DNA from: Arthrobacter gengyunqii | GTDB taxonomy: Bacteria > Actinomycetota > Actinomycetes > Actinomycetales > Micrococcaceae | DNA length: 64,000 nucleotides | Reading direction: 5' to 3' | Assembly (NCBI RefSeq): GCF_023022985.1 | Contig: NZ_CP095461.1 | Coordinates: forward strand, 1,984,001-2,048,000 | Shown: positions 1-10,703 of the stretch, one piece after another | Layout: each line of letters opens with the position of its first letter | Position numbering within the stretch: the stretch's first letter is position 1 | The notes under the pieces: generated by a model | Told to the model about the DNA's origin: nothing | The model's database searches: none | What the model saw: the letters and a program-made list of their open reading frames with translations, nothing else | Made by a program: the position numbers and the translations under genes

Positions 1-2
1 AC

Positions 3-200
3 GGCGAAGTCACCGGCGACACGATCACCGGCACCTACGCGGAGTCCAACGCCGTCCTGGATTCACTGGACGGTCTCGGCGTTTCCTACAACGAGGTCGT
101 CGAGCAGCTGGAAACCGAGGGCCTGGACAAGTTCGTGGTCAGCTGGGGAGAACTCCTGGAGACCGTTCAGACCGCCCTGGATACCGCGAAAGAGGCATAG
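3..200 (+). CDS. tal: Transaldolase, C-terminal end (partial)
   Basis: Only the last 65 codons are in the window, reading into a TAG stop. The tail (ITGTYAES near its start, then [13 protein letters not shown] and SWGELLETV) matches the C-terminus of actinobacterial transaldolase, which moves a dihydroxyacetone unit between sedoheptulose-7-phosphate and glyceraldehyde-3-phosphate in the non-oxidative pentose phosphate pathway. It stops 5 bases before pgi, with AGGAAAA overlapping the junction as a ribosome binding site, so it belongs to the pgi-zwf-opcA-pgl operon. The catalytic lysine lies outside the window, so the identification rests on the tail and on synteny (tal precedes zwf/opcA in Mycobacterium and Corynebacterium). 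Confidence 0.85.
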   Translation, partial: GEVTGDTITGTYAESNAVLDSLDGLGVSYNEVVEQLETEGLDKFVVSWGELLETVQTALDTAKEA

Positions 201-205
201 GAAAA

Positions 206-1834
206 ATGACCACACTGTCCTTCGAAGCAGCCGGGGCCGCGCTGGCCGCCGTCGAAAACAACACGCCTGCCCTGGTGCGTGACGACGTCGCCGCCCGCCT
301 TCTCGCCCAGGACCCCACTCTCTGGGGTCCCGACGCCGAAGCGGAGGCTTCCATCCGCCTGGGCTGGCTGAATCCCTCCGAGGCATCCCGGCCGCTCGTT
401 GGACAGATCCGCGGGCTTCGGGAAGAACTGGCCGCCGAGGGAGTGACCCGCGTGGTCCTCGCCGGCATGGGCGGTTCTTCCCTGGCCCCGGAGGTCATCA
501 CCCGCACCGCCGGAGTTGACCTGACGGTGCTGGACTCCACGGACCCCGACGCCGTCCGGGCCGCCCTGGACAGCGGCCTTGCCGAGACCGTCATTGTGGT
601 CTCCTCAAAGTCCGGCTCCACGGTGGAGACCGACTCCCAGCGCCGCACCTTTGAACAGGCATTCACCGACGCGGGAATTGACGCCAAGTCCCGCATCGTG
701 GTTGTCACCGATCCGGGCTCACCCCTGGACGGTGCGGCCCGTGAGGCCGGCTACCGGGCCGTGTTCAACGCCGACCCCAACGTCGGCGGCCGCTATTCGG
801 CTCTCACGGCCTTTGGACTGGTTCCCTCCGGCCTGGCCGGAGCCGACATTGAAGCACTGCTGGATGACGCCGAAGAAGCGCTGGAAATCCTCAGCGACAA
901 TGACGCAGACAACATCGGCCTTCAGCTCGGAGCCGCCCTGGGCGGCACCGACCCGCTGCGCAACAAGATTGTCATCGTGGATGAAGGCTCCGGGCTGGCG
1001 GGTTTCCCGGACTGGGCCGAGCAGCTCATCGCCGAATCCACCGGTAAGCTCGGCACCGGGCTGCTGCCGGTCGTCGTCGAACCCGGCGCCCCGGAAATCA
1101 CGTCCGGCGCATCAGATGTGCTGACCGCACGCCTGGTCGCCGTGGACTCTGACGCCGCCCCCGAAGGCAACCAGGTGGTCGTGGCCGGGTCGCTTGGCGG
1201 CCAGATCATCCTCTGGGAATTCGCCACGGCTGTGGCCGGGCGCCTCCTCGCGATCAACCCCTTCGACCAGCCCGACGTCGAGGCCGCCAAGAAGGCGGCC
1301 CGCGGCATGCTGGACGCCCGCCCGGAACCCACTGAGCCGTCCTTCACCGACGGAGCCGTGGAAGTCCGCGGACCGGCTGAACTGCTCAGCGGCGCCCGTA
1401 CCCTTCCTGAAGCCCTGGCCGCCCTGCTGGGACAGCTCGGATCCGAAGGCTACCTCAGCGTCCAGGCGTACCTGGACCGGAACAAGCAGGCAGGGCTGGC
1501 GGCCATTCGCCCCGAACTCGCCGCAGCCACCGGCCGTCCGGTGACGTTTGGCTGGGGACCGCGCTTCCTGCACTCCACCGGGCAGTTCCACAAGGGCGGC
1601 CCCGCCCAGGGCGTCTACCTTCAGATCACCGGCGCCCCGCAGGCGGATCTGGACATCCCGGGCAGGCCCTTCACCTTCGGGGAGCTGATCACCGCACAGG
1701 CGGCCGGAGATGCCTCCGTCCTGGCGGACCAGGGCCGGCCGGTGCTGCGCCTGAACTTCCTGGACCGGGAGCAGGGCGTCCGGGAACTGGAAGCGGCCGT
1801 TCGGAACCTGGCCCCGGAAGACGGACGCAGCTAA
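206..1834 (+). CDS. pgi: Glucose-6-phosphate isomerase
   Basis: This 542-residue cytosolic enzyme interconverts glucose-6-phosphate and fructose-6-phosphate. The SIS-type sugar-phosphate fold is visible: GMGGSSL at 87-93, the phosphate-binding SSKSGST at 133-139, GGRYSAL at 194-200 and a C-terminal STGQFHKGG near residue 455. It is of the shorter actinobacterial type found beside tal and zwf rather than the E. coli Pgi type. ATG at 206 follows an AGGAAAA Shine-Dalgarno. The TAA stop touches the zwf ATG with no gap, implying translational coupling. Its place between transaldolase and G6P dehydrogenase lets the cell recycle fructose-6-phosphate back into the oxidative branch. Confidence 0.93.
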   Translation: MTTLSFEAAGAALAAVENNTPALVRDDVAARLLAQDPTLWGPDAEAEASIRLGWLNPSEASRPLVGQIRGLREELAAEGVTRVVLAGMGGSSLAPEVITRTAGVDLTVLDSTDPDAVRAALDSGLAETVIVVSSKSGSTVETDSQRRTFEQAFTDAGIDAKSRIVVVTDPGSPLDGAAREAGYRAVFNADPNVGGRYSALTAFGLVPSGLAGADIEALLDDAEEALEILSDNDADNIGLQLGAALGGTDPLRNKIVIVDEGSGLAGFPDWAEQLIAESTGKLGTGLLPVVVEPGAPEITSGASDVLTARLVAVDSDAAPEGNQVVVAGSLGGQIILWEFATAVAGRLLAINPFDQPDVEAAKKAARGMLDARPEPTEPSFTDGAVEVRGPAELLSGARTLPEALAALLGQLGSEGYLSVQAYLDRNKQAGLAAIRPELAAATGRPVTFGWGPRFLHSTGQFHKGGPAQGVYLQITGAPQADLDIPGRPFTFGELITAQAAGDASVLADQGRPVLRLNFLDREQGVRELEAAVRNLAPEDGRS

Positions 1835-3379
1835 ATGGCCTCCGATGACAAGACCGGTCCCGCCAATCCGCTGAGGGATCCCCGGGACCGCCGGCTGTCG
1901 CGCATTGCCGGACCGTCCTCCCTGGTGATTTTCGGTGTCACCGGTGACCTGGCCCGGAAGAAACTCATTCCGGCCGTCTATGACCTGGCCAATCGCGGTC
2001 TGCTCCCGCCCAGCTTCTCCCTGGTGGGCTTCGGCCGCCGTCCGTGGAGCAACGAGGACTTTGCCGCGCAGGTGCTGGAATCGGTGAAGAGTTATGCCCG
2101 CACCGACTTCAATGAGAATGTCTGGAAGCAGCTGGCTGAGGGTATCCGCTTTGTTGAGGGCGGCTTCGACAGCGATGAAGCCTTTGCCACGCTCAAAGAC
2201 ACCTTGGCAGCCCTGGACACGGAGCGCGGGACCCGCGGAAATCACGCGTTCTATCTCTCCGTTCCGCCCAAGTCCTTTGAGCAGGTCTGCCAGCAGCTCT
2301 CTGAGCACGGCTTGGCCGAAACCTCCGAAGGCAAGTGGCGCCGGGTTGTCATTGAGAAGCCGTTTGGGCATGACCTGCAGTCCGCCCGGGAACTGAACAA
2401 CGTGGTGGAGTCCGTCTTCCCGGCGGATTCGGTGTTCCGCATCGATCACTACCTGGGCAAGGAAACGGTACAGAACATCCTGGCGCTGCGGTTTGCCAAC
2501 CAGTTGTTCGAGCCGATCTGGAATGCCAACTTCGTGGACCACGTTCAGATCACGATGGCCGAAGACATCGGCATTGGCGGCCGCGCCGGGTACTACGACG
2601 GCGTGGGTGCAGCCCGCGACGTCATCCAGAACCACCTGCTGCAGCTGCTGGCACTGACAGCCATGGAAGAACCCATCTCTTTCGACGCCGATCACCTGCG
2701 CGCCGAGAAGGAGAAGGTGCTCGCCGCCGTCCGTCTTCCCGAGGACCTGTCCAAGCACTCCGCCCGCGGACAGTACACCGGCGGCTGGCAGGGCGGTGAG
2801 AGGGTCACAGGCTTCCTGGAAGAAGAGGGCTTCAACCCCGATTCCACCACCGAAACCTTCGCCGCCATCCGTGTGGACATCAATACCCGCCGCTGGGCCG
2901 GGGTGCCGTTCTACCTTCGGGCAGGCAAACGCCTGGGCCGCCGGGTCACCGAAATTGCCGTGGTCTTCAAACGCGCACCCAACCTCCTCTTCCGTGACCA
3001 CAATGATCACGACTTCGGCCAGAACGCCGTAGTGATCCGTGTGCAGCCCGATGAGGGCGCCACCATCCGGTTCGGTTCCAAAGTTCCCGGCACGCAGATG
3101 GAAGTCCGGGACGTCTCGATGGACTTCGGCTACGGACATTCCTTCACCGAGTCCAGCCCGGAAGCCTATGAACGCCTGATCCTGGACGTGCTGCTGGGCG
3201 AGCCGCCGCTGTTCCCCCGGCATCAGGAAGTGGAACTGTCCTGGAAGATTGTCGATCCGTTCGAAGAATACTGGGCCTCCCTGGGCACCCAGCCGGAGCC
3301 GTATGCTCCCGGCAGCTGGGGACCCGACTCCGCCGACGAACTGCTTGCCCAAGACGGAAGGACCTGGAGAAGGCCGTGA
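1835..3379 (+). CDS. zwf: Glucose-6-phosphate 1-dehydrogenase
   Basis: This 514-residue protein oxidises glucose-6-phosphate to 6-phosphogluconolactone with reduction of NADP, the entry step of the oxidative pentose phosphate pathway. The N-terminal dinucleotide motif GVTGDLARKK lies near residue 33, EKPFGHD near 173, and the active-site signature RIDHYLGKE near 202. Length is normal for the family. The start ATG abuts the pgi stop. The stop overlaps the opcA GTG in a GTGA junction, so zwf and opcA are probably made in equal amounts, which fits OpcA being an allosteric partner of Zwf in actinobacteria and cyanobacteria. Confidence 0.96.
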   Translation: MASDDKTGPANPLRDPRDRRLSRIAGPSSLVIFGVTGDLARKKLIPAVYDLANRGLLPPSFSLVGFGRRPWSNEDFAAQVLESVKSYARTDFNENVWKQLAEGIRFVEGGFDSDEAFATLKDTLAALDTERGTRGNHAFYLSVPPKSFEQVCQQLSEHGLAETSEGKWRRVVIEKPFGHDLQSARELNNVVESVFPADSVFRIDHYLGKETVQNILALRFANQLFEPIWNANFVDHVQITMAEDIGIGGRAGYYDGVGAARDVIQNHLLQLLALTAMEEPISFDADHLRAEKEKVLAAVRLPEDLSKHSARGQYTGGWQGGERVTGFLEEEGFNPDSTTETFAAIRVDINTRRWAGVPFYLRAGKRLGRRVTEIAVVFKRAPNLLFRDHNDHDFGQNAVVIRVQPDEGATIRFGSKVPGTQMEVRDVSMDFGYGHSFTESSPEAYERLILDVLLGEPPLFPRHQEVELSWKIVDPFEEYWASLGTQPEPYAPGSWGPDSADELLAQDGRTWRRP

Positions 3380-4311
3380 TTGTAGATCTGCCGGACACAA
3401 CAACGTCCAAGGTATCCAAAGAGATTGTGGCCATGCGGGAAAAGGGCGGCGTGGTTACCCTCGGGCGCGTCCTGACGCTGGTGGTGGACACCGAGCCCGA
3501 TTTCGTCGAGGAAGCCATTGCCGCTGCCAACGAGGCCAGCCGGGAGCACCCCTGCCGCATCATCGTGCTGGCCGGCGGTTCGGCCGACGACGAAACCCGG
3601 TTGAACGCCGAGATCCGCGTGGGCGGTGACGCCGGCGCCTCAGAGGTGATTGTCCTGTACCGGCACGGCGAGCTCGCCGGGGAAAGCGTGTCGCTCGTCT
3701 CGGCGCTCCTCCTGCCCGATGCACCCATTGTGGTGTGGTGGCCCCACGGCGTACCCGAGAACCCGGCGCAGACTCCGCTGGGCTGCATCGCCCATCGCCG
3801 CATCACCGACGCCGCCACCGAGGCCGACCCCAAAAAGGCACTGCTGGGGCTGGGCGAGGCGTACGCCGACGGTGACACGGACCTCAGCTGGACCCGGCTG
3901 ACCAACTGGCGGATTCAGCTGGCGGCGGTGCTCGACGGGGCCGGCACCGACCCCGTGACCGGTGTTGCGGTGGCGGGTGCCTCAGACTCGGCCAGCACCT
4001 TCCTGCTGGCCGCGTGGCTCAAACATGCCCTCCGGGTCCCGGTGAAGATCATCGAGGGCGAAGCGGGCACCGGTATCCGCTCCGTTGTCTTCGAGCGCGA
4101 CGGCGGCAACGTGGAACTTTTGCGTCCGGACCAGATCACGGCCTATCTGACCCAGCCCGGCCAGCCGGAGCAGCAGATATCGCTGCCGCGCCGGAACCTG
4201 CGCGACTGCCTGGCGGAGGAGCTCCGCCGGCTCGATCCGGACGAGGTTTACGGCGAAGTACTGACACAGGGACTGGCAGCCTGCCTATCCCAAGAAGGGG
4301 CAACCGCATGA
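3376..4311 (+). CDS. opcA: G6P dehydrogenase assembly protein OpcA
   Basis: This 311-residue protein has the features of the OpcA family: an N-terminal IVDLPDTTTSKV, a central WWPHGVPENPAQ segment and a C-terminal region rich in LRPDQ and R-P-N type contacts. OpcA has no catalytic site of its own; it binds and activates Zwf. The GTG start at 3376 overlaps the zwf stop by 4 bases. The stop overlaps the pgl ATG in an ATGA junction. Its position between zwf and pgl is the conserved order in Corynebacterium and Mycobacterium. Confidence 0.93.
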   Translation: MIVDLPDTTTSKVSKEIVAMREKGGVVTLGRVLTLVVDTEPDFVEEAIAAANEASREHPCRIIVLAGGSADDETRLNAEIRVGGDAGASEVIVLYRHGELAGESVSLVSALLLPDAPIVVWWPHGVPENPAQTPLGCIAHRRITDAATEADPKKALLGLGEAYADGDTDLSWTRLTNWRIQLAAVLDGAGTDPVTGVAVAGASDSASTFLLAAWLKHALRVPVKIIEGEAGTGIRSVVFERDGGNVELLRPDQITAYLTQPGQPEQQISLPRRNLRDCLAEELRRLDPDEVYGEVLTQGLAACLSQEGATA

Positions 4312-5129
4312 TGCATTCTCCCAACGGCGTGAGCATTCACCCGGACGTGCAGGCCTTGACCGCCGCAACAGCCGGCCGCCTGATTACCAAGCTGGTGGAC
4401 GTGCAGAGCCGGCGCGGGGTCGCCACCGTGGTGCTTACCGGCGGGACGGTGGGGATTGCCGTGCTCGACGCCGTCGCCACGGCTCCTGCGCGCGGCGCCG
4501 TGGACTGGTCGCGGGTGAACTTCTGGTGGGGGGATGAGCGGTTCCTAGCCGCCGACTCCCGCGACCGCAACGCCGTCCAGGCCGACGATGCGCTGCTTTC
4601 CCGGCTTCCCGTTGATCCCGCCCGGGTCCATCCCATTCCGGCGTCCGACGAGGTGGATTCCGTCGAGGAAGCCGCTGCTGCCTACGCCCGGGCCCTGGCG
4701 GAGGCAGCGGCGGACGAGAAGCTTGCTCCCGGGTTCGAGTCGGTCGATGACCGGCTCCCCCGCTTTGATGTGCTCCTGCTCGGTGTTGGCCCCGACGCCC
4801 ACATCGCATCGCTGTTTCCCGAAATGGCCGGCGTGCGGTCGGTGGGGGAAACCGTCGTCTCCGTTTCCAATGCACCCAAGCCTCCACCCGAGCGGGTGTC
4901 CCTGAGCATGGAAGCGATCAACACCGCCGAAGAAGTGTGGCTGACCGTTGCCGGCGAGGACAAGGCCGGGGCCGTGGGCCTGGCGCTGGCCGGTGCCGGG
5001 TTCGTCCAGGTTCCCGCTGCCGGCGCACGGGGACGCACCAAGACCCGCTGGCTGATCGACCAGTCCGCAGCTTCGCAGCTGCCCGAGCGGCTGCTGGACC
5101 CGGAAGGCACCGGCGCCGCCGCGGACTAA
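4308..5129 (+). CDS. pgl: 6-phosphogluconolactonase
   Basis: This 273-residue protein hydrolyses 6-phosphogluconolactone to 6-phosphogluconate. TGGTVGIAVLDAV near residue 46, WWGDERFL near 74 and GVGPDAHIASLFP near 157 are the SIS-like motifs of the DevB/Pgl family. The usual G-P-D-G-H is G-P-D-A-H here, a small deviation. The frame stays open a long way upstream within opcA, but ATG 4308 (or the adjacent ATG 4311) has AGAAGGGG 8-9 bases ahead and makes the ATGA overlap typical of this operon, so I take it as the start. It is the last gene before the terminator at 5139-5178. Confidence 0.93.
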   Translation: MMHSPNGVSIHPDVQALTAATAGRLITKLVDVQSRRGVATVVLTGGTVGIAVLDAVATAPARGAVDWSRVNFWWGDERFLAADSRDRNAVQADDALLSRLPVDPARVHPIPASDEVDSVEEAAAAYARALAEAAADEKLAPGFESVDDRLPRFDVLLLGVGPDAHIASLFPEMAGVRSVGETVVSVSNAPKPPPERVSLSMEAINTAEEVWLTVAGEDKAGAVGLALAGAGFVQVPAAGARGRTKTRWLIDQSAASQLPERLLDPEGTGAAAD

Positions 5130-5138
5130 GCCAAAACG

Positions 5139-5178
5139 AACAGCCCCCGAAGATCCTTCCGGATCTTCGGGGGCTGTT
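5139..5178. terminator. Bidirectional intrinsic terminator between pgl and secG
   Basis: A perfect 18-bp stem (arms 5139-5156 and 5161-5178) closes a TTCC loop. It is GC-rich in the middle with A/T at the outer ends, so each strand ends in a short T run. It lies between the convergent pgl (+) and secG (-) genes and can serve both. Confidence 0.9.
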
Positions 5179-5197
5179 GTGGTTAAAGGCCGAGGGC

Positions 5198-5449
5198 TCA
5201 GGCTTCGCCGGAGAAGCGCTGAATCAGGCCCAGCGCGACGATGACCAGGCCCCAGGACAGCCCGAGGGCCACGGTAAAGCGGTTCAGGTTGCGTTCGGCC
5301 ACACCGGAGGAGCCCATGCTGGACGTCATGCCGCCGCCGAACATGTCCGACATACCGCCGCCGCGTCCCTTATGCAGCAGGATGAGCAGCGTCAGCAGCA
5401 GGCTGGTGATGGCAAGAAGAACCAGCAGGACAATCTTCAGAATTTCCAC
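5198..5449 (-). CDS. secG: Preprotein translocase subunit SecG
   Basis: This 83-residue protein has two hydrophobic helices (about residues 4-25 and 59-77) flanking a glycine-rich loop (HKGRGGGMSDMFGGG), the standard SecG layout. SecG is the small accessory subunit of the SecYEG channel in the cytoplasmic membrane. It follows tpiA on the - strand, a conserved arrangement in actinobacteria (tpi-secG in Mycobacterium). The stop lies just before the shared terminator. Confidence 0.93.
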   Translation of the reverse strand: MEILKIVLLVLLAITSLLLTLLILLHKGRGGGMSDMFGGGMTSSMGSSGVAERNLNRFTVALGLSWGLVIVALGLIQRFSGEA

Positions 5450-5513
5450 GTACGGCCTTTCGGGGGTGACTCATGGAGTGGAGACGTGCACTGCGGTGCA
5501 GGTCAGCTGCAAA

Positions 5514-6329
5514 TCAGTCGGTCACCAGATGATGTTCGAACCTGACAATATTAGCAAATTCGGTCACATCCAAACTGGCGCCCCCAACAAGTACGCCGTC
5601 CACATCGCGTTCCTTCAGAATGCTGGCCGCATTCTGCGCCTTAACGGAGCCGCCGTACAGCAGCCGGGTCTTGGCGGCCACGGAGTCGTCATACAGGTCG
5701 GCGATTTCGGCGCGGATGGCGGAGCACATTTCCTGGGCGTCCGCGGGTCCGGCAACCTCTCCGGTGCCAATGGCCCAGATGGGCTCGTAGGCAATGACCA
5801 GTGCGGAGACCTGCTCGGCATCAAGACCGGCGAGGTCGCTGCGGACCTGTTCCAGGGTGTGTGCCACGTGCTTGCCGGACTGGCGGACTTCCAGTCCTTC
5901 ACCGACACAGAGCACCGGAACCAGCTCATTGCGGTACGCGGCCTTCAGCTTCTCGTTGAGCAGCTCATCGGATTCCCCGTGCACTGTCCGGCGTTCACTG
6001 TGGCCCACCAGGACGTACTTGCAGCCCAGCTTGGACAGGAACTGTCCGGAGATGTCACCGGTGTACGCGCCGGAGTCCTTGGGCGAGAGGTCCTGCGCGC
6101 CGTATTCGACGTCGAGCTTGTCGCCCTTGATCAGGGTCTGCACGCTGCGCAGGTCGGTGAACGGCGGGAAGATTGCCACCTCCACACGGTTGTAGTCGTG
6201 CTGGGCGTCCTTCAGGGTCCAGGCAAGCTTCTGCAACAGGGTGATGCCCTGGACATGGTCCATGTTCATCTTCCAGTTGCCCGCGATCAGCGGTGTCCGA
6301 TCAAACTTGCCGTTGGTCGAGGTAGTCAT
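5514..6329 (-). CDS. tpiA: Triosephosphate isomerase
   Basis: This 271-residue TIM barrel interconverts dihydroxyacetone phosphate and glyceraldehyde-3-phosphate. Active-site residues are all present: Asn18 and Lys20 in GNWKMN, His110 in VGHSERR, and Glu182 in [11 protein letters not shown]. The frame is open further upstream, but the sequence before the tandem ATGs carries GGAG. The second ATG (6329) has the better 5-base spacing; the first is at 6332. It sits between pgk and secG on the - strand. Confidence 0.95.
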   Translation of the reverse strand: MTTSTNGKFDRTPLIAGNWKMNMDHVQGITLLQKLAWTLKDAQHDYNRVEVAIFPPFTDLRSVQTLIKGDKLDVEYGAQDLSPKDSGAYTGDISGQFLSKLGCKYVLVGHSERRTVHGESDELLNEKLKAAYRNELVPVLCVGEGLEVRQSGKHVAHTLEQVRSDLAGLDAEQVSALVIAYEPIWAIGTGEVAGPADAQEMCSAIRAEIADLYDDSVAAKTRLLYGGSVKAQNAASILKERDVDGVLVGGASLDVTEFANIVRFEHHLVTD

Positions 6330-6387
6330 CATCGCTCCGGTTTCATATGTGTTCGTTAAATAGTTGGGGTGGGGTGCGGACATGGAA

Positions 6388-6423
6388 GTGCGGGCCGCAG
6401 CCTCATCCGGCAGCGGCCCGCAC
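6388..6423 (-). terminator. Hairpin between pgk and tpiA
   Basis: Arms 6388-6398 and 6413-6423 form a perfect 11-bp GC-rich stem with a 14-base loop in the 101-base pgk-tpiA gap. No T run follows on the - strand, so it may be a weak terminator or an mRNA-stabilising hairpin that tunes tpiA relative to pgk. Confidence 0.5.
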
Positions 6424-6430
6424 TGGAGGC

Positions 6431-7657
6431 TTACTGGTTCAGGACGGTGAGGCCCGGCAGCTTCTTGCCTTCGAGGTATTCCAGGGAGGCGCCGCCGCCG
6501 GTGGAGATGTGCCCGAAGTCGCTGTCGCTGAACCCGAGCTTCCGGACAGCCGATGCGGAGTCGCCGCCGCCCACCACGGAGAAGCCGGACGAATCCTTCA
6601 GTGCCTGGGCGATGGTGCGGGTGCCGTTGGCAAACGCATCAAATTCAAACACGCCCATGGGACCGTTCCAGAAAATGGTCCGGCCGGCACCGATCTTTTC
6701 GGCAAAGGCTCCGGCTGAGTCTGGGCCGATGTCCAGACCGATGCCGGAGGCACCGAACCGGCTGCTCTCCATGGCGTCAGCCGGAACAACGTCAACGTCG
6801 GCGTCGGCGGCGAACTTGTCCGCCACCACGATGTCGGTGGGAAGCACGAATTCGCATCCCACTTCCTTGGCCCGGCTGAGGTAGCCCTTCACCTTCTCGA
6901 TCTGGTCTGCCTCAAGCAGCGACGCCCCAACGTTGTATCCCTGGGCGGCCAGGAAGGTGAACACCATTCCGCCGCCAACCAGCAGATAGTCGGCGCGTTC
7001 CATGAGGTTTTCAATCACGGCAAGCTTGTCCGACACCTTGGAACCGCCGAGAACAACGACGTACGGCTGCTCAGGGTGCTCGGTCAGGCGCTTGAGCACC
7101 TCCACCTCGGTGTGCACCAGGTCACCCTCGTAGGCGGGGAGGATCCCGGCGATGTCGTACACGCTGGCGTGCTTGCGGTGCACGGCACCGAAGGCGTCGT
7201 CAACGTAGGCCCCGTTGTCCCCCGTGAGGCCGGCGAGTTCGCGCGCCAGCGAGAGGCGCTCGTCGTCATTCTTGGATGTCTCGCGGGGGTCGAAACGGAT
7301 GTTCTGCAGCACCAGGACGGAACCGGCGGCCAGGGATCCTGCCAGTTCGTGCGCGCTGTCCCCCACCACGTCGGCGGCGAACTCGACCGCAAACGGTGCA
7401 AGTTCGTCCAGCCGGTCCGCGGCGGGCTGCAGCGAGTACTTCTCGTCCGGGGTGCCCTTGGGCCGTCCCAGGTGCGCCATGACGATCACCTTGGCACCGT
7501 GATCCACCAGTTTCTGAAGGGTCGGGATGGACGCACGGATGCGCCCGTCGTCGGCCACAGTGCCGTTGTCCAGCGGCACATTCAGGTCCGAGCGGACCAG
7601 CACATACCGACCATCGACGCCGTCGATGATCAGTTCTTCAAGAGTCTTGACTGTCAT
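6431..7657 (-). CDS. pgk: Phosphoglycerate kinase
   Basis: This 408-residue monomeric kinase makes ATP from 1,3-bisphosphoglycerate. The substrate-binding RSDLNVPL lies at the N-terminus, [11 protein letters not shown] near the middle, WNGPMGVFE further on, and the nucleotide-binding GGGDSASA near the C-terminus. I place the start at ATG 7657, which has AAAGGT 6 bases ahead, although the frame is open about 9 codons further up. gap lies 75 bases upstream and tpiA follows, the conserved gap-pgk-tpi cluster. Confidence 0.95.
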   Translation of the reverse strand: MTVKTLEELIIDGVDGRYVLVRSDLNVPLDNGTVADDGRIRASIPTLQKLVDHGAKVIVMAHLGRPKGTPDEKYSLQPAADRLDELAPFAVEFAADVVGDSAHELAGSLAAGSVLVLQNIRFDPRETSKNDDERLSLARELAGLTGDNGAYVDDAFGAVHRKHASVYDIAGILPAYEGDLVHTEVEVLKRLTEHPEQPYVVVLGGSKVSDKLAVIENLMERADYLLVGGGMVFTFLAAQGYNVGASLLEADQIEKVKGYLSRAKEVGCEFVLPTDIVVADKFAADADVDVVPADAMESSRFGASGIGLDIGPDSAGAFAEKIGAGRTIFWNGPMGVFEFDAFANGTRTIAQALKDSSGFSVVGGGDSASAVRKLGFSDSDFGHISTGGGASLEYLEGKKLPGLTVLNQ

Positions 7658-7732
7658 GTCTACCTTTACGTCCCTTGCGGGCATTGGGGGCTTGTGGGCT
7701 TTGCAGGGCGGCCGGCGGTGACGGCCGGGTCC

Positions 7733-8913
<1,181 letters not shown>

Positions 8914-8978
8914 ATCCTACGCGCCGGGTTCCTCCGGCGAACCGGTGCGGCGGCAGATTTGTGGGCCGGAGGCCTGAT

Positions 8979-9605
8979 TTAGGCGGGGAGAACCAGCGAG
9001 TGGGCACCGCTGCGTGCTGCTTCGAACCGGGTGGCGACATCCGCCCAGTTGACGATGTTCCAGAAGGCCTTGACGTAGTCGGCCTTGACGTTGACGTAGT
9101 CCAGGTAGAAGGCGTGCTCCCACATGTCCAGCATCAGCAGCGGGATGGTGCCCACGGGTACGTTGCCCTGCTGATCGTAAAGCTGCTCGATGACAAGGTT
9201 CTTGCCCAGCGGTTCGTACGCCAGGAGAGCCCAGCCTGAACCCTGCAGCGAGGAGGCTGCGGCAGTGAACTGTCCGCGGAAAGCGTCGAAGGAGCCGAAG
9301 AAATCATCAATGGCTGCCGCCAGCTCGCCAACCGGCTTGTCTCCGCCTTCGGGAGAGAGGTTGTTCCAGAAGATGCTGTGGTTGACGTGGCCGCCAACGT
9401 GGAAGGCCAGGTCCTTGGAGAGCTTCGGGATGGTGGCGAAGTCGCCCTTTTCCCGTGCTTCCGCCATCTGGGCCAGGGCCGTGTTGGCACCGGCGACGTA
9501 CGTTGCATGGTGCTTGTCGTGGTGCAGCTCCATGATCCGGGCCGAGATGTTCGGCTCGAGTGCAGCGTAATCGTAGGGCAGTTCCGGCAGTGTGTATTCG
9601 TTCAC
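8979..9605 (-). CDS. sodA: Superoxide dismutase, Mn/Fe family
   Basis: This 208-residue protein removes superoxide. By alignment to E. coli SodA the four metal ligands are His28 (MELHH), His76 (VNHSIFW), Asp160 and His164 ([11 protein letters not shown]). The sequence cannot decide between manganese and iron; manganese is usual in relatives. The start is GTG 9605 behind a strong CTGGAGGA. It lies downstream of whiA on the same strand but with a 107-base gap and a dyad element, so it probably has its own promoter. Confidence 0.95.
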   Translation of the reverse strand: MNEYTLPELPYDYAALEPNISARIMELHHDKHHATYVAGANTALAQMAEAREKGDFATIPKLSKDLAFHVGGHVNHSIFWNNLSPEGGDKPVGELAAAIDDFFGSFDAFRGQFTAAASSLQGSGWALLAYEPLGKNLVIEQLYDQQGNVPVGTIPLLMLDMWEHAFYLDYVNVKADYVKAFWNIVNWADVATRFEAARSGAHSLVLPA

Positions 9606-9646
9606 AAAATCCTCCAGTAAAACTCGGATCGATTCATCCGGACGGC

Positions 9647-9662
9647 GTTTCCACCCGGAAAC
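9647..9662 (-). promoter_or_regulatory. Dyad upstream of sodA
   Basis: GTTTCC (9647-9652) and GGAAAC (9657-9662) are perfect inverted arms around a 4-base spacer, 42-57 bases before the sodA start. It could be a regulator site or a small hairpin in the leader. I recognise no regulator for it. Confidence 0.3.
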
Positions 9663-9712
9663 TTAGGGTGCCGCCAGAAGGCAGCATGCTTAGTCCATCT
9701 TATGCTTTAACG

Positions 9713-10693
9713 CTACTCGTCAAGCATCTCAGGAGTCACATTGGCCTCAGTGCCGGGGATGCCCAGCTCCGCGGCACGCTTGTCCGCCATGGCCAGCAGA
9801 CGACGGATCCGGCCCGCAATGGCGTCCTTGGTCATGGGCGGATCGGCCAGGTGCCCCAACTCATCCAGAGATGCCTGTTTGTGCGCCACGCGCAGTTCGC
9901 CGGCGTAGCGCAGATGGTCCGGAACATCGTCGCCCAGGATGTCGAGTGCGCGGTCCACCCGCGCACCGGCGGCGACGGCGGCCTGCGCTGAACGGCGCAG
10001 GTTGGCGTCGTCGAAGTTCGCCAGCCTGTTTGCGGTGGCCCGCACTTCCTTGCGCATGCGGCGTTCTTCCCAGACCATGAGGGCGTCATGGGCGCCCATG
10101 CGGGTGAGGAGTGCTGCGATGGTGTCACCGTCCCGGATGACCACGCGGTCGATGCCGCGCACTTCACGTGCCTTGGCGGCAATGCCGATCCGGCGTGCGG
10201 CCCCCACCAGTGCCAAGGCTGCCTCCGGGCCGGGGCAGGTGACCTCCAGCGATGAGGAGCGGCCCGGCTCGGTCAGGGAGCCGTGGGCCAGGAAGGCGCC
10301 GCGCCACACCGCCTCGGCGTCGGCGGCGGAGCCGTTGACCACCACGGAGGGCAGACCCCGGACCGGCCGCCCGCGGGCGTCCAGCAGTCCGGTCTGGCGC
10401 GCCAGGGATTCGCCGTCCTTCACCACGCGCACCACGTAGCGGTTGCCGCGGCGCAGGCCGCCGCCGGACACCACGATGATGTCTGAGGCATGCCCGTACA
10501 CCTCGGCGATCGCGGCACGAAGGCGCCGGGCAGTGGACGCCAGGTCCACTTCAGCTTCAATCACAATGCGGCCGGAGATGATGTGCAATCCTCCGGCGAA
10601 TCGCAGCAAGGCCGATACTTCCGCTTTGCGGACTGAGGACTTTTTCACGTCCAGACGTGAAAGTTCCTCTTTTACTGCTGCGGTCAACGCCAC
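9713..10693 (-). CDS. whiA: WhiA, sporulation-type DNA-binding regulator
   Basis: This 326-residue protein has the WhiA layout: an N-terminal LAGLIDADG-like domain ([13 protein letters not shown] at the start; SALLRFAGG near 40) and a C-terminal helix-turn-helix region ([35 protein letters not shown] in two parts, with the recognition helix near 280-310). WhiA is conserved in all actinobacteria and controls division and differentiation genes in Streptomyces. GTG 10693 with TAGGAG 7-8 bases ahead gives the family length. It starts 10 bases after the yvcK stop, in the conserved order rapZ-yvcK-whiA. Confidence 0.94.
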   Translation of the reverse strand: MALTAAVKEELSRLDVKKSSVRKAEVSALLRFAGGLHIISGRIVIEAEVDLASTARRLRAAIAEVYGHASDIIVVSGGGLRRGNRYVVRVVKDGESLARQTGLLDARGRPVRGLPSVVVNGSAADAEAVWRGAFLAHGSLTEPGRSSSLEVTCPGPEAALALVGAARRIGIAAKAREVRGIDRVVIRDGDTIAALLTRMGAHDALMVWEERRMRKEVRATANRLANFDDANLRRSAQAAVAAGARVDRALDILGDDVPDHLRYAGELRVAHKQASLDELGHLADPPMTKDAIAGRIRRLLAMADKRAAELGIPGTEANVTPEMLDE

Positions 10694-10703
10694 AAATACA
10701 CTC

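Noticed and set aside
1112..3403. A long open frame antisense to pgi and zwf
   Set aside because: Same shadow effect; no protein-family motifs, and it spans two well-supported genes.
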